50,618 nt of DNA from Hirudo medicinalis. Taxonomy: Eukaryota > Annelida > Clitellata > Hirudinida > Hirudinidae. How positions within the stretch are numbered: the stretch's first letter is position 1; the number at the start of each line of letters is the position of its first letter. Positions 15,763-28,300 of the stretch are shown here, piece after piece. The position numbers and the translations under genes were made by a program. The DNA is taken from assembly GCA_011800805.1 (NCBI GenBank), contig MPNW01000389.1, positions 27,302 through 77,919 on the forward strand, written 5' to 3'. The notes beneath the pieces were generated by a model, which had not been told where the DNA came from, searched no databases, and saw only the letters and a list, made by a program, of their open reading frames with translations.

Positions 15763-18700
15763 TCGCCCCCCCTCCCCAAACCGAATGGCCGACACCTGCA
15801 CTCGTACGATCATCTCCATAGCAACAGAAGAGAGCGCCTCCGAAACATTAACACTTCAAACGACCACCGAGAACCGACGGACCAACGGCCGGTCGGTCGG
15901 TATCAATGACGCAATCCATGCCTGCCTGTACAAACAGCGCTGATGGATTTCCAGACGCCCGTACCGACGCTAATCAATGATCTTAAAAACTGCTTCTGCA
16001 CGCTGATTATTGCCTTGACTCGGTCGGGAAAGATGAACGACAACTGCCTCCGTTCTTCCTCCTTGTCCGTACAACAACTCAACACGAAGAGCACAAACAA
16101 ACGCACATAACTTCATTCATTCATTCATTCAATATGGACGCATTATTGCAAGTCACATAATGAAAGGAGCGAGTGACGGACGAGCCGAGTGCACGCCGCA
16201 CGGTCGTATAACACACACGGAACACATATCGGTTGCCTCCGACATTCAGTAATACACATACTAACAATAAGCTGCCGACGATAACTACTCGGATCCTCTC
16301 GCGAGGAAGTGGATGAACGGAGGAGGAGGAGAGATGCTGCTGAAGAGAAAGTAGGAGGATGGCGAGTGATCAGAGAAGGAGAGGAAAATTAGAAAAGGAA
16401 CGAAGACACGCACGCGGCCGCTCGGGACCAGCGACATGGATGCTCAGCAATCGCAGTAAAAGCATCTACTGTACAACTCCGGTTAACTGCACGCCATCCT
16501 GCTGATGATTCTGCCACTTTTCCAGTCCAAACGACCGCTCCATAAGTCTGCTGCCCCACAAACTCAAATCACCACCACTTTTTTATTCGAGCGAGAGCCG
16601 ACGAGAACGTGAGGATGGACGGGTCGGGTGAGCACGATCGATAGAAGAGAATTCAACTTATAGGAAGAGCACATTCATTGAACTGATCAGTACTAGATCA
16701 CCCATGATCCAGTCCTTGCAATAGCTTCTGAACGAATCATGATCTTCAACTAACGAAGAATCGATATCACCGAACGCATGCTAATAAAAGATGTCCATAT
16801 AGCATCGTCGGGCCAGAGTGTTTACATGTTGAAATCAGAGGGGACTCCTCAAGTGAGACATCACAGATGATGGAAACGATCTCGTGCAGCATGATTGATC
16901 ATACCTCGAAATGACAAAGCCTCGAAAAGAAATTACTTGCGAGCAAAATGGCCGACACAAATGCCTTTCTGACGATCGAAACGCAGGCCATGCTACCTTC
17001 TCCAAAACAAACAACCAAATCTTGGGATGTTCGACCATCCAGCCATTCGCTCTGACCTCCAATGTGGTCATTTCATGCTCTTCTTAAGATTCTATCCTGC
17101 ATGCCAGACTCCACAAGTCATTAAGACTCCAAGAATAAACTGCACAACACTAGCATTCAATCATTGAGAGAAACTTAACAGATTTGTGATAGACTTAGAA
17201 AGCAAATGTGAAAATACAAAACAAAAGAAAGTGAGAGAGGATTGTATGCATGTGACACCTCAAACAGAAAAAAAAAAAACAATCCAAAACCAACTGCCCT
17301 AACAACAATCTGCAGGGTTTATTTAAGGTAATATGAAGGATTTATGAATCTAAATATACAATGCACACAATGGAATTATTACACAATAACTCTTAAACAA
17401 GAGATGGCTCAGATACATTTAAGAAAAAGATTTATAACATTTTTCAAATGAAAATCAACAAGAAGACTAAATGACTAAATGAATTTCTCAACTTGATGTC
17501 CGTCTCAGCTGATTTCTATGCTAACAAAAACTCAATAAGCACATCCAAAATGCCTCACCTTATGCAAAAACAAAACTTAATAAGAAAGACAATGTCTCAG
17601 AAATATGGGTTAAAGTTTATTATATACTTGGTATTCATTATATACTTATAATCTGTTTTAAGCATTTATACTTTATATGAATACTAGTGCAGAGGGATTT
17701 TATTTTTGAAAAAATATTTAAATGTATCTTTATCGGAAAAACAAAGCCAATAACAGTTGTTGTTTAAATCAAAATATAAGTTTAAGGCAATATCCGCACT
17801 CCAATATATGGCAATTTTCTCATTCTTCCAAAATAGCTTGTGCATTTGTAAATTGCTAAACTTAATTTACAAAACAATTCATTAAAAATCTATTGATCAT
17901 TGAAATAGAGCAAATTTGCAAAATATATCTTTAAAACATATATAAAACATTTTAAAAAATGGTAAATAATCATAAATCAAAGCAAGATTTTCAAAACACT
18001 AACCACGCAACCATCAAAACACACGAAACACCATCTTGATAGCGGTGATAGCAAAGATGCAATCTCACTTAAATTCAGAATCAATCAAGTAATAAAATTG
18101 TTTAGAAATATTTAATTATGTTACATAAGCAATTAATTAAAACAATTGCAATTTCATTATTAAATTTTGTAATTTGTGTTTATTAATATTTCAAAAGATT
18201 ACTGCAAACTCACAGTAGCAGACCTATAGTTTAACAATGACAAACTATTTATTTTTGCGCGTAAAAACTCAAAAGTTGTATTTTTAAATATAAAAATTAT
18301 CACAAAATTGTAATAAAATCCACAGGTGGCTAAGAAACGAACAAATTGCACTAAGAACTCTAATAATCGTATTCGCTAGACAAACTTATCATTATTGATT
18401 TGATGGCTTTTTTAATAAAAAAAAATTGAATATATAACACCAGATATGGCATCCTTGATACCAGCAGAACCTCCAGCAACGTCAAGTGAGTTGAGTTCTC
18501 TCCTCTCCATGATAAAACAAATCGCCGTGTTTATTTAATTGGAGACGAGGCCAAAGATTTTTATGCCAATGAAAAATGTCACTTTAAACCATCAATGAGT
18601 TAATGTTTGATTAAACAGGCAATTAATTGTAACAATAAAGTTTTGAAATGTGTTTACTGTTGACAGCAATATGCAATTCACTGAGAAGTTTTAAACAAAG

Positions 18701-19354
18701 TATCATTTTTCACTCGCTTAATAAAATGTATTAGATGCGCTTGATGCGATGACAACTTCATTGGTTTTATGTTACGCTAATTTAAAGAAAACTTAATGGT
18801 TTAATAACATAATTAAGAGATAAGTATAGAGATTTCTGTAACATTGTAGTTATGAAAATATTTCTATAAATAAGTAAAAAGCAAATGCATATGAGGTCCA
18901 AATAATACGTTTATAGTTAATAACGACAAACCATTTGGAAAGGGTGCTGAACAACCTCTGTGAATTAGCGCATTTGCACTTCTTATTTTAGTATGTTGAT
19001 TAATATTTTTATTTTACGTAAGTATTTGGTTTAATTAAAGTTAATACATTTTATAATTTATAAAAAAAAACATTATTACGCTTCACTTTTACTTTTATTA
19101 AAAGTTAGTCAAACAAACTGTGTACTGTGTACACAAACAATTGCTTAATTTTAATATTTTAACATACATATTTAACTTTTCCAGCTCCAGAAATCCAGCC
19201 TTCTGTTCGATTCAATGTAAACATCTGATGCTAGTGTGCTGGGTCAGGTATTGGGAAGTTCCTTTAGCGCATGTTTATAGTAAATAGGCGCCAATTTGTT
19301 CATGGTCAATAGAAGAGAGGCTTCAATACCTAAAATTTATCTTACTTGCGAAGA

Positions 19355-20641
19355 ATGGAACTACGTGATGACGACTTATCACCGCTAAAAAGGTATAAGA
19401 GCGATCCGTCGCTTTTCAAGATGCAAAGCCGCTCGGTTAGCAAAAACGGATCACCACAATCTGACCACTCAGAAAACCAGCTATTGAGGTATACATGAAA
19501 ATCAGCTAGTCTTATATTTACGCCTATAATTCTTAATGGCTGCATTGTATCCGTGCAGCAACAAGCACGTTCGTCGACATCTGGTGGCTAGAAGATTGAG
19601 CACTAGCAATTTGTCTCCAAGAGTTAGGCGAATTTAATTTTTTAGGTATGAGTGCATTATGTCACCAAAGCTATAACATTTCAGACAATATTCAGGATTC
19701 CATCTAGGCTGGATCAGATCAAGTTTGAGGAAAGTGTTGACAAATGTGTTGTGGAAGCTGCCCATGAAAAGTTAGTGTTCTTAATAATGCAAGTTTTTGC
19801 TTAAATTTAATATTATATGATTGCTCATTACAATTTTGCCAGGGAGATTCAGTCTGCCATTAATATGAGTAGATCATGGGAACACTTATGTTTGGCAAGT
19901 GTGGAGTTAAATGTCTTTGTAGATGTGTCAGAAAAAATGTGACATGTTCAAAATTTCAGAGTGACTCCGAACCAATGGCCGTCGATGGTCAGAAGACACC
20001 ATCAATTTGTGACCAAGCACCACTCTTCATGCCAAGTGCGTCACCGGCTCGTGCATGCATCTCACCCCTGGCCATGTTTTCCAGTGGTTCTAGCCCATCA
20101 TATTCAGCCACATGGTAGCAATCAATTGAATCCTTCAATCGATTGAACTTATTCCATTTAAATTTGATTAAAATTTCAGCGCCAGTCCCGTGATGACGAA
20201 GCATGTCCCCATGAACGTGGCCAAACGAAAACGTACACAATAATTTGGATGTCTTTGTAATTTCGCGTTAAAACCTTTTTGTTTTTCAGTTAACGTGAAC
20301 GACAGCTTACAGAGCCCGGCAAAAAGGGCCCTTTTATCCCCCGGTCTCTTTCAAAACATAACACTGGGGAATACTAAACTAAACAGGTAACACATTTTTC
20401 AGTGACAAAAGTATTCCACGACTTAAATAAACCTAAGTAAATTTTAATTTTCTTCTCCAGTGACGAACAAACGACGAGCTGCGAGTCGATGCCGAGGTCG
20501 TCGTCGTTCCTCTCGTCGCAGAATTCCTCGTCGTCTTCGCCATTCGCCTGCTACAGTGACGGTTCGTCTTCGCCATCCCTCGAAACATTGCATTCTCCTT
20601 TCAGGGGCGGCCTGTCCTTCCCGACATCGTCCGGAGAATGA
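19355..20641 (+). CDS. PABIR1: PABIR/FAM122-like inhibitor of PP2A-B55
   Basis: Homologue of the PABIR (FAM122A/B/C) family, small disordered nuclear/cytoplasmic proteins that bind the B55 subunit and inhibit protein phosphatase 2A. Eight exons assemble in phase: 19355-19488, 19559-19622, 19685-19770, 19843-19894, 19960-20114, 20180-20232, 20290-20386, 20461-20641. They encode 273 aa, against about 287 in human FAM122A. The signature is RRLSTSNLSPR (exon 2), then IPSRLDQIKFEE (exon 3) and AHEKEIQSAINMSRSWEHLC running into LSDSEP (exons 3-5). These match the family's B55-docking motif (RLHQIKQEE) and adjoining helix (HSWEESLSLSD). A basic VAKRKLN follows, then PAKRALLSPGLFQNI and a Ser-rich tail ending TSSGE. 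Intron 4 (19895-19959, 65 bases) starts GCAAGT and ends TTTCAG, a GC-AG intron; the family motif requires this junction. The donor of intron 2 (GTTAGG) is weak. Confidence 0.9.
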
Positions 20642-22376
20642 GAACAAGTGTCCGCTCGTCGACACCGAACTTGGCGCCAACAGTATTAAGTGTTCCGGTC
20701 GTCTGGACCGTCCACGTAAAGGGAGGCAGTTTCTCTCTGTCCAAAAACTTGCTTTGAATTTATTTTTGCAACTCAAGAACAAACCGTTACTCATCACAAC
20801 ACTCTTCACCTGCAGCTTCGCTAACTTTACATTTTTTTGTTTATTTTTTTATTGTTTGTTAAACACCCTCGCATCGATCGACACCTCGACGTCCGTTTAG
20901 AAATAACGGCCGCGTTCATGTGCTGTTCGTGAGATGACATCATCATAGGGTTTGGAACTTATGAAATTTCTTTTTCTTATTCACAATTTATTATTATGTC
21001 GGTCTCATGGAACGGTCGTACAAAAGATGCTGCACTCTGATCGGCTGTTGCTCGCAGACGATTCGCAACTTTTACAAGCACTACCTGTGCTTGACCTGTC
21101 GACGTTTTAAATGGAATTAAAAAAGAAAATTATTCCTGAAAATATTAACACATTTTTTCATCTAAAACAATTGGCTGTCACAAGTACACGAATATGACAT
21201 GCAGAGAATATAAAACTGACATTCTGCAAAAAAGTGACCGTCGAGTTGTTCCCGTCTTCGTGGGAAGCACGATTTGCAAAGGAAACATTGAAAAGTCGTG
21301 GCCCTTTAAAACAACCTTTTTCAATAGCAACAATGACGACAACAACAATCTGAAACCTGATGCTCAATTGAGGCTACAAATTCTTCTAATCACGAGCAGC
21401 TTTAATAATCTGCAAAATATTGGCACCAAAACACAATGTGAAAGAGGGTTAATAATTGGAAATTTCAGTCAGAGGAACACGGATCACCCGAGCAAAGTTT
21501 TGTACTCTGAGCTCGCTCCAGGCAGCAAAGACTTTGGAAATTGTCGTCAGGAAATAGTCAATAGTCAATCATCTGGATAAGCTTCAAAAATATTGGGGAC
21601 GAACGACCGTTTTCGTAGACGCTCCAATTTACGGTACAACGAGCATTTGGTCGAACGAGGATGGAGTCTGCAGTGGTTTAATTTGCAGTTCAAAGGTCAT
21701 AGACAAGCACCACTATTAAGCACATGAGTGAATACTGTTGATTACAAAGTTAAAACAGACTTCTTAATGATAGGCCATGTACAAAGATAAAAGTACATTT
21801 TGTGTCAGAATCCAGCTTTCCATGTCGATGTTTGGCATCACTGATGATTGAAGCCTTTTAAATATTCAGATTAAATTTCATTGATTTCAATGATAACTAG
21901 TCAATAAGTGACCTGAAGCATAAAAGTTGTGAAATATTTTGACGAATTCATTGATCAAAACTTTACAAAAGCTGGCTAACATCAGTGAGACATGCAACTC
22001 TAAAGATCAAGATCACAATTCAATATCACCACATCTATGCACACAAGAAGAGCTTAGCATGGAAATCTAAAAGTGTCCATCGAGCTTTGAACACAACATG
22101 GAGAGGAAGAACATTCAGAATGAACAAGTAAATGATGACGACATCTGCAAAGATAAAAATGGCTACTCGTAATGGTCGACACAACAATTTTACAACCTCA
22201 GATGGTGTGAGATGTCTCCTTTTGGAGAAGAATCTAGCCATTTTGAGGTTAATGGTGACAACAGATATATTTCCTCCTAAAAATGCATTCTAGAAACAGA
22301 AATTAGAACCATTTAACAGACAAATTTTTCCCATCGGAGAGAAATCCACTTCCGACTCAGAGAACTCGAAGGTTTT
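20642..22376. other. Convergent intergenic region, PABIR-like and DLG 3' ends
   Basis: Contains the 3' UTRs of the plus-strand PABIR-like and minus-strand DLG genes. No exon, tRNA or transposon was recognised. The reading frame at 21194-21580 has no splice context and no family resemblance. Confidence 0.55.
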
Positions 22377-25300
22377 TCAAGAGAACGGATCGGCCGGAAC
22401 CCAAATATAAGAGCTGGATTGGTTCCAAATGACATCTTTAACACTGGCATACACCTCCTCTGCCTGGTCTCCAATCACTATAGCTGGGTTTCAAAGGCAG
22501 TGGAGTTTTATTAGTGGTGCATTGATGTGATGCAGCCACATCAACATCATGAGATGTTGCAGAGAATTGAGTTAAAAGCTTATGTGCACTTAAATAACAA
22601 ATGTGTCATCATCAAGTCAAAGTGCTAAATAAAGAACTTCCTCAGAGAAAAAAAAAACAAACCTAAGGTAATTCATGGCAGTAAATATAATGATGATGAT
22701 GATGATTTTTATGAGTAACTTGTAATTTGTTACTTACCAGTCAGGTAGTCAGCATAAGACTGCTCCAATTTGAGGTTATTTTCGTAGACCTTTCTGGCTT
22801 CTGATTCTGTCAGTCTGCAGTTCCAGGCTCTGAGGTTCAAAAGTTCAAAAGGTCCCATTAAATGTGTTGATGAATCATTAAATTTTATTCATAGTTCAAA
22901 AGATGATGATGATAATTATTGCAACATATATTGTTATGATCAATGTACAACACAGTACAGACTCTCAGAAAAACGACCGGGGTCAAAACGGCCCTAGCAT
23001 CACAGGGGAACTTACATGATGGTGCTGATGGTTGCTGGCTTAACAAGTATAGTTATTGGGTAGAGTCCGTTCATTTGCAATCTTTTTATGGCATTTGGAC
23101 TTACATCCAGAATGCAATGCTTGTCCTTAAATTGGAACAGAACATCCATTGTTATCTTTAAGATTTGTTATAAATGCTCATGAATGTCAATAATATCTGT
23201 AATAACTACCGTAACTACTGTAATAACTATAGTAATGTAATAACTACCGTATTTCCCCATGCATAAGACGCACTTTTTTTTGTGAAAAATTTAGGGTCTA
23301 AAAACTGGGTTTCTTGTGCAGTGGTTTTTACTTACATTTTAGCTTTTTCGCGCTTGTTACAAAAATCAAGTCTTGTATGTGGGGAAATAACTTTTGCACT
23401 TTCACGGTATTTTTTGGGAAAAAAAAATAAAAAACACATTTTATCGATAACTTTATGGTAACTTAATAATTACACAATGTAATTATTATTACTTAAGTTG
23501 TTAACACTGTAATTATTATTACTTAATTTGTTACATTCATTTTTTAAATCAGGTATTTGTAAATTAACAAAGACATTTATTCATCATTAAGCTTCCAGAC
23601 CTGGGCTGCCACCTCCAATATCGAAGCCAGACTGGTGCCGTAGAGGTTGCCGTTGTACTGACCGGCTTCGATGAAGAGACCTCTCTCGATGTCCTCTTCC
23701 ATTTGTTGCCTCGAAGCTACAAAGTGGTAGTCCTGGCCATCAACCTCGTAATCACGTTTAGGTCTCGTCGTGTCTGGAAACCATTTAGATCGAAATCATT
23801 TGGAACCACGTCGGTCTCCTATTACGTGAGGATTTTTTTTGAATTAAATTTAAATAAATACAAGTTTAAATTAATATTTGCGTAAATATTTTAAAAAAAC
23901 ACGGAGTACTTTAAATAAAAAACGTAGCAAACGTGGCAAGCAGTTAGCGAAAAGGTCCGGATATTCGAGAATGAGGTCGCTGCTTATGGCTTCCTTCAGG
24001 AGTCCTATCAGCACCAGTGGTCTCACATACTGCACTGTCAAAGATGAAAATGTCTTTTTAGCTTTTAGTAAATTAAAATCTTAAAATAAAAGTATTGTTT
24101 AATGAAATATTTGTGAAGGAATTCATCGTTTATTATTTGCAAATTAGGTCATAATGTTCGGGATTAATTGTCGACAGAAAAAAAGAGGACCGACATTCCT
24201 GCTGTACGACGACTTCGTAGGTTAGTATCGGTTCATCCATGATGGATGCTGTTACGCAAATAAAAAGGGAAAGTAATTGTAAATGCAGTTAATAATTTAA
24301 TTTTCATGGAATATTTCCAAACAAAATTGAATGCAACTTATGAAGTCTCATTATCATCCTGACCACCTTCTTATGAAGTGGAGGTTAATAAATTAATCAA
24401 TCAATCAATCCTAATTATCTTCACTTACAATACCTCAGCATTGTGATACCCCAAGGCATATTTCCATCAGAAGTTAACAGGAAAAATGAAAGCACAACAT
24501 TATTTCATGTTGTTACCATAACTATCTAAATTATTATAATGTAAATAATAATTTGATTAATTAAATATTTGAGATCAACAAACTTGGTTCTTGTGACAAT
24601 CCATCAAGACTTTTGCTCTTTTCCCTGCTCTTTGTTAAAGACAACTTCCTTCCAAACATGGTCTTCTTCTTTCTCTCGAGGGACTTTCAAGGAAACATTG
24701 AATAATTTTAACATTAATATAACAACAAAAACAATAGGATACTTCTACAATCTCATCAAAATTGGCAACATTCACTAGTCTAAGTATTTCAGAGTAGTGT
24801 TTTAATTATTTTAACTGTTATCACATATTTCCATGCAGATTGGCTGAATGGATTGCATTCTTGCATGCTGCAGTAATGGCAACGGTCGTAATGTGTCGTG
24901 TTCGAAACCCAGCCTGCACTGCCGCAAGCACCATTGGGAAGGAGTGCTACATAAATGGTTAACAAGAAGCACCTCTGTCGCTATGCATGTGGTGCCATAC
25001 AAATGAAGTACACATTTGAATATAATTTAAAAATTAGTAATAATTTAAATATATATATATATTAAGGAAAATAATAGCAATGTGAACACTAATATGAGTG
25101 GTTATTAAAAAATAAATTAATCTCAAAATACAATCAACAGGAAGTAATATTATTAATAAGTTAATTACAAAATAAGTAGTCATGACATGGTTCACTGCTA
25201 TCGGTCAACAGAGGTACTCACCCCCTTTCCATCGACATCCCTGTTAAAGAACTTCACATTCTTCAGTCTGGTTCTCTCCTTCCTCTCTATTCTGTTCATC

Positions 25301-28300
25301 GATTGCAAAACGATGTTGTGAAACAACAATTGCAAAACAACACTGTGAATTGTGAGGCAGCAATGCAAAACTACAATTGTAAAACAATAACTTTATGTGA
25401 TGACATGAGCACTTAACCATTTGCTGTTAATGTCATCTACTTCACATCTATATTGGTACATTCTGCACCTACATCCTGCCATTACTCCAGTATTGCTCGG
25501 CAGTATGGAATCCCCGACATCAATACCTCATCGACAAAATTGAGAGAGTCCAAAGACAGTTCACAAAGCCCATTTCCTCTCTAAGTTGACTTCCATATAC
25601 GATGCGTCTTAAAATCCTCGGCCTACAGACCTTAGAGCACTGTAGTTAGTTGGTGTTTTCACTGTTCCTCACTTACCATGTAAGTGGCAAGGCACTGCTT
25701 GCCCTTCAGTTTGTTTATTTGAATAAATAAATATTGTAGAAAAAACAAATAGAATTGAAACAAGGTGCACTAATAAAATTGGAGCAATCAGCAACACAAT
25801 TTATCATTGACAAGTTCAAGAAGAGAATCTCGTCTCAGACGTTCAACCGCTCGCCTGCTTTTGCTCGGAATGATTCCGAGTCCGTCCTCCGATCCGGGAA
25901 CGATCCTTCGTGCCTGCCACCACTCGTCGTCGCTCGCATTGGTCACGTGCAATATGTCTCCATAGCAGAAGCTCAATCCCCTGGCTGGTAGGTCTTTGTC
26001 TTTTGAGGGGTCGTAATCAAATAGTGCTCTGCATTGTAAGAAGCAATAAAGATTGATATGCTTGTGTTTGTTAATCATTAAAACGACAAAATAACAAATG
26101 AGAGTTTTTGTATAATAACTTAATGCATGTTTTAGAATCAAGATGAACAACTCTTTCACAAAATTATTTACAAATAAACAAATGATTAATCTAAAGTCGA
26201 TGGAATCATAATAAAATAAATTGTCTAAAGCATAAACACAAATAAGCTCAAATACATTTCTAACATTTGGAAGCAGTTGTCTACATTAACAGCAAGAATA
26301 AGAACAGTTCCAACAATTAACCCTGATTAAAAGTCTTAATAAAGCAACTAATGTCCCGATCAGTAACAACATGTAAAGGTAAAGCTATTAAAAGAGATCA
26401 CACAAGAAAGTTTCGAACCTAACAAAGAGTGTCTTCTTCTTGGTGGTCCTCAGTGTAATTCGACTTGAAGATCTCATCAGTTGTTGCCTCAACTCATACA
26501 CCTTGGCCTCAAATCTGTTGTAATCTGCAAAACAACATCTAACTTGTGGCTTATGACTCTGGATCGTGCTATTTTCAATGTAAAATTTGTGCATGCAATG
26601 TTCTGCAATAAAATGCAGTAAAAAAAGTTTGTCAAAACGTTGAATTAGCTCGATATAGTGTCATTTGTGTCTTCAATTAAAGCTCAATTTATGAGATGCA
26701 CATGTAAACGCAAATGTATTTCATTTATATATCAACACAAGCAAAGCCTCAGAGGTGCTTTTTGTCAACCATTTATATAGCGCTCCTTCCATTACTGCGA
26801 CAAATTGCGACCATTTCCATTACTGCCATAAGCAGGTAGGCAACCCATTCGGCCAATCTGCACGCACGCGAACATAAACACCGTAATGCACAAAAAAAAC
26901 CAGCATCATTAACAATTACGACGCATTCCAATGGCTAATCGTTGTAATTGGCGAGGTGATAAAGTAACAAACGTGCACGGATCACCTTCAGGATTGTAGA
27001 AGACCACCAGATCCACGATGTCCTCTGCTGATTTCAAAACACTCGCTGCCTTCTCGTGCCTCGCTCGAAACATTTCCACACCATTCACCTGGAACAGTAG
27101 CAATGAAAGTCAAAACATTACAAAAAGTTTACAATGGTTGTGGTGTGAATTGGGTACAATTGAATGATTTAAAGTGGCATCAACGAGAAATCAATTCATT
27201 TAAATTGAACATCAATTAAAGTGGCATCGAACCACTTAACTTAATTTTAATTACAAGGTAAATCGTCAGATCATAAGCAATTTAATTACAAGACTAAGAA
27301 ATCATTGCCAACAATGTATTTATTCCTTATCTAGACATGACTGGATTAACATAACAAATTAATCATGGCTATCAAGAGGACTTTAAGATATCAATTATTC
27401 ATGAGTGAATAAACTAGCATACAAATTAGAACATACTGATAATATCTGGTCTCCCCTAAAAATTTCCCCACTCAAGTCAGCCTCTCCACCAGGAAGAATG
27501 TAGGAAACAAATATTCCCTCTCCATCTTCACCACCAACAATGTTGAAACCCAATTCCCCGAGACCTTTCCTCAATATCACCCTCCTAGGACCCCTGGTAC
27601 GACAAAACTGCTGTTGAGGACATGCATTAGTAATTGTTATTGTCGAGTCGTACATTTTCATTCAGGAGGAAATTAAGAGAATTTGTAAAATGAAAACTGG
27701 TTTTAAATTGAAGCTACAGAAGCTGCTCAGATGAGAAATGTCAACACATTCAAATTGGGGTATCACTGTCTGCTGCCAGCAAAATACCAGGTAGAGTACA
27801 ACAAGGACTTATCATTAAGACCCAATCCCAATTCTCCTTTCATTTATATCAATAATGTGATGAAAACTTCAGAGTTTCTGCAATATTTCCTTTTTGGTTG
27901 TGGCACTAATATTTTCTTCTGTGTTTTCTACTTTCAGACTTGGTTCACAGCCATTAACTGTGAATAAATCTATTGAAAACTAAATATTATTCCAATGTTG
28001 GCAGAAGAATATTGATGCTGAACTTCAGTTTGTTATAAATGGATTAACTATCAACATGGTCAAAACATTTAAATTTCTTGGAGTCCTCAAGTTCTGGTTC
28101 TTGGTACCTCTTGCTTCAAAAGCAACTAGAAGTGATCTAAAACTTGTTCAACAACTCCGCGATTACACCGACCGGGACACTCGAGATTGCCGGTCACCTC
28201 TGGCTCATGTCAGGAGATTCCATCATTTTCAGTCTCTTTGATCTGGAAGTGGATTCCATCTCAAAATTGTCAAAAGGCTATCGAACAGAATCGGGCAACT

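Larger units (their letters stand above)
13925..19354. other. Non-coding region between GSE1-like and PABIR-like genes
   Basis: Divergent spacer of 5.4 kb that probably holds the 5' exons, first intron and promoter of the GSE1-like gene. From 16.1 to 16.65 kb the base composition becomes GC- and CpG-richer (for example GCGGCCGC near 16415), which could mark a promoter. From 17.1 to 19.2 kb it is plain AT-rich DNA. Trinucleotide arrays are listed separately. A pyrimidine tract with acceptor near 15045 and a donor (GG|GTAAGC) near 14911 on the minus strand bracket only a Met/Ile repeat frame whose phase does not fit the next exon. Confidence 0.5.

Noticed and set aside
14824..15819. Ile/Met/His-rich ORFs that look like membrane proteins
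   Set aside because: They are translations of ATC/ATG triplet arrays. A splice-like bracket near 15045/14911 gives a phase that does not fit the next GSE1-like exon.
19876..20118. 80-codon plus-strand ORF as a separate gene
   Set aside because: It reads through the GC-AG intron of the PABIR-like gene; the second part is PABIR exon 5.
23590..24084. A second, truncated guanylate kinase gene
   Set aside because: The GK-like exons here join in phase with the rest of DLG and complete its C-terminus, so they are not a separate locus.
24811..25002. 63-codon minus-strand ORF in a DLG intron
   Set aside because: It lies across the tRNA-derived SINE copy and has no exon signals.
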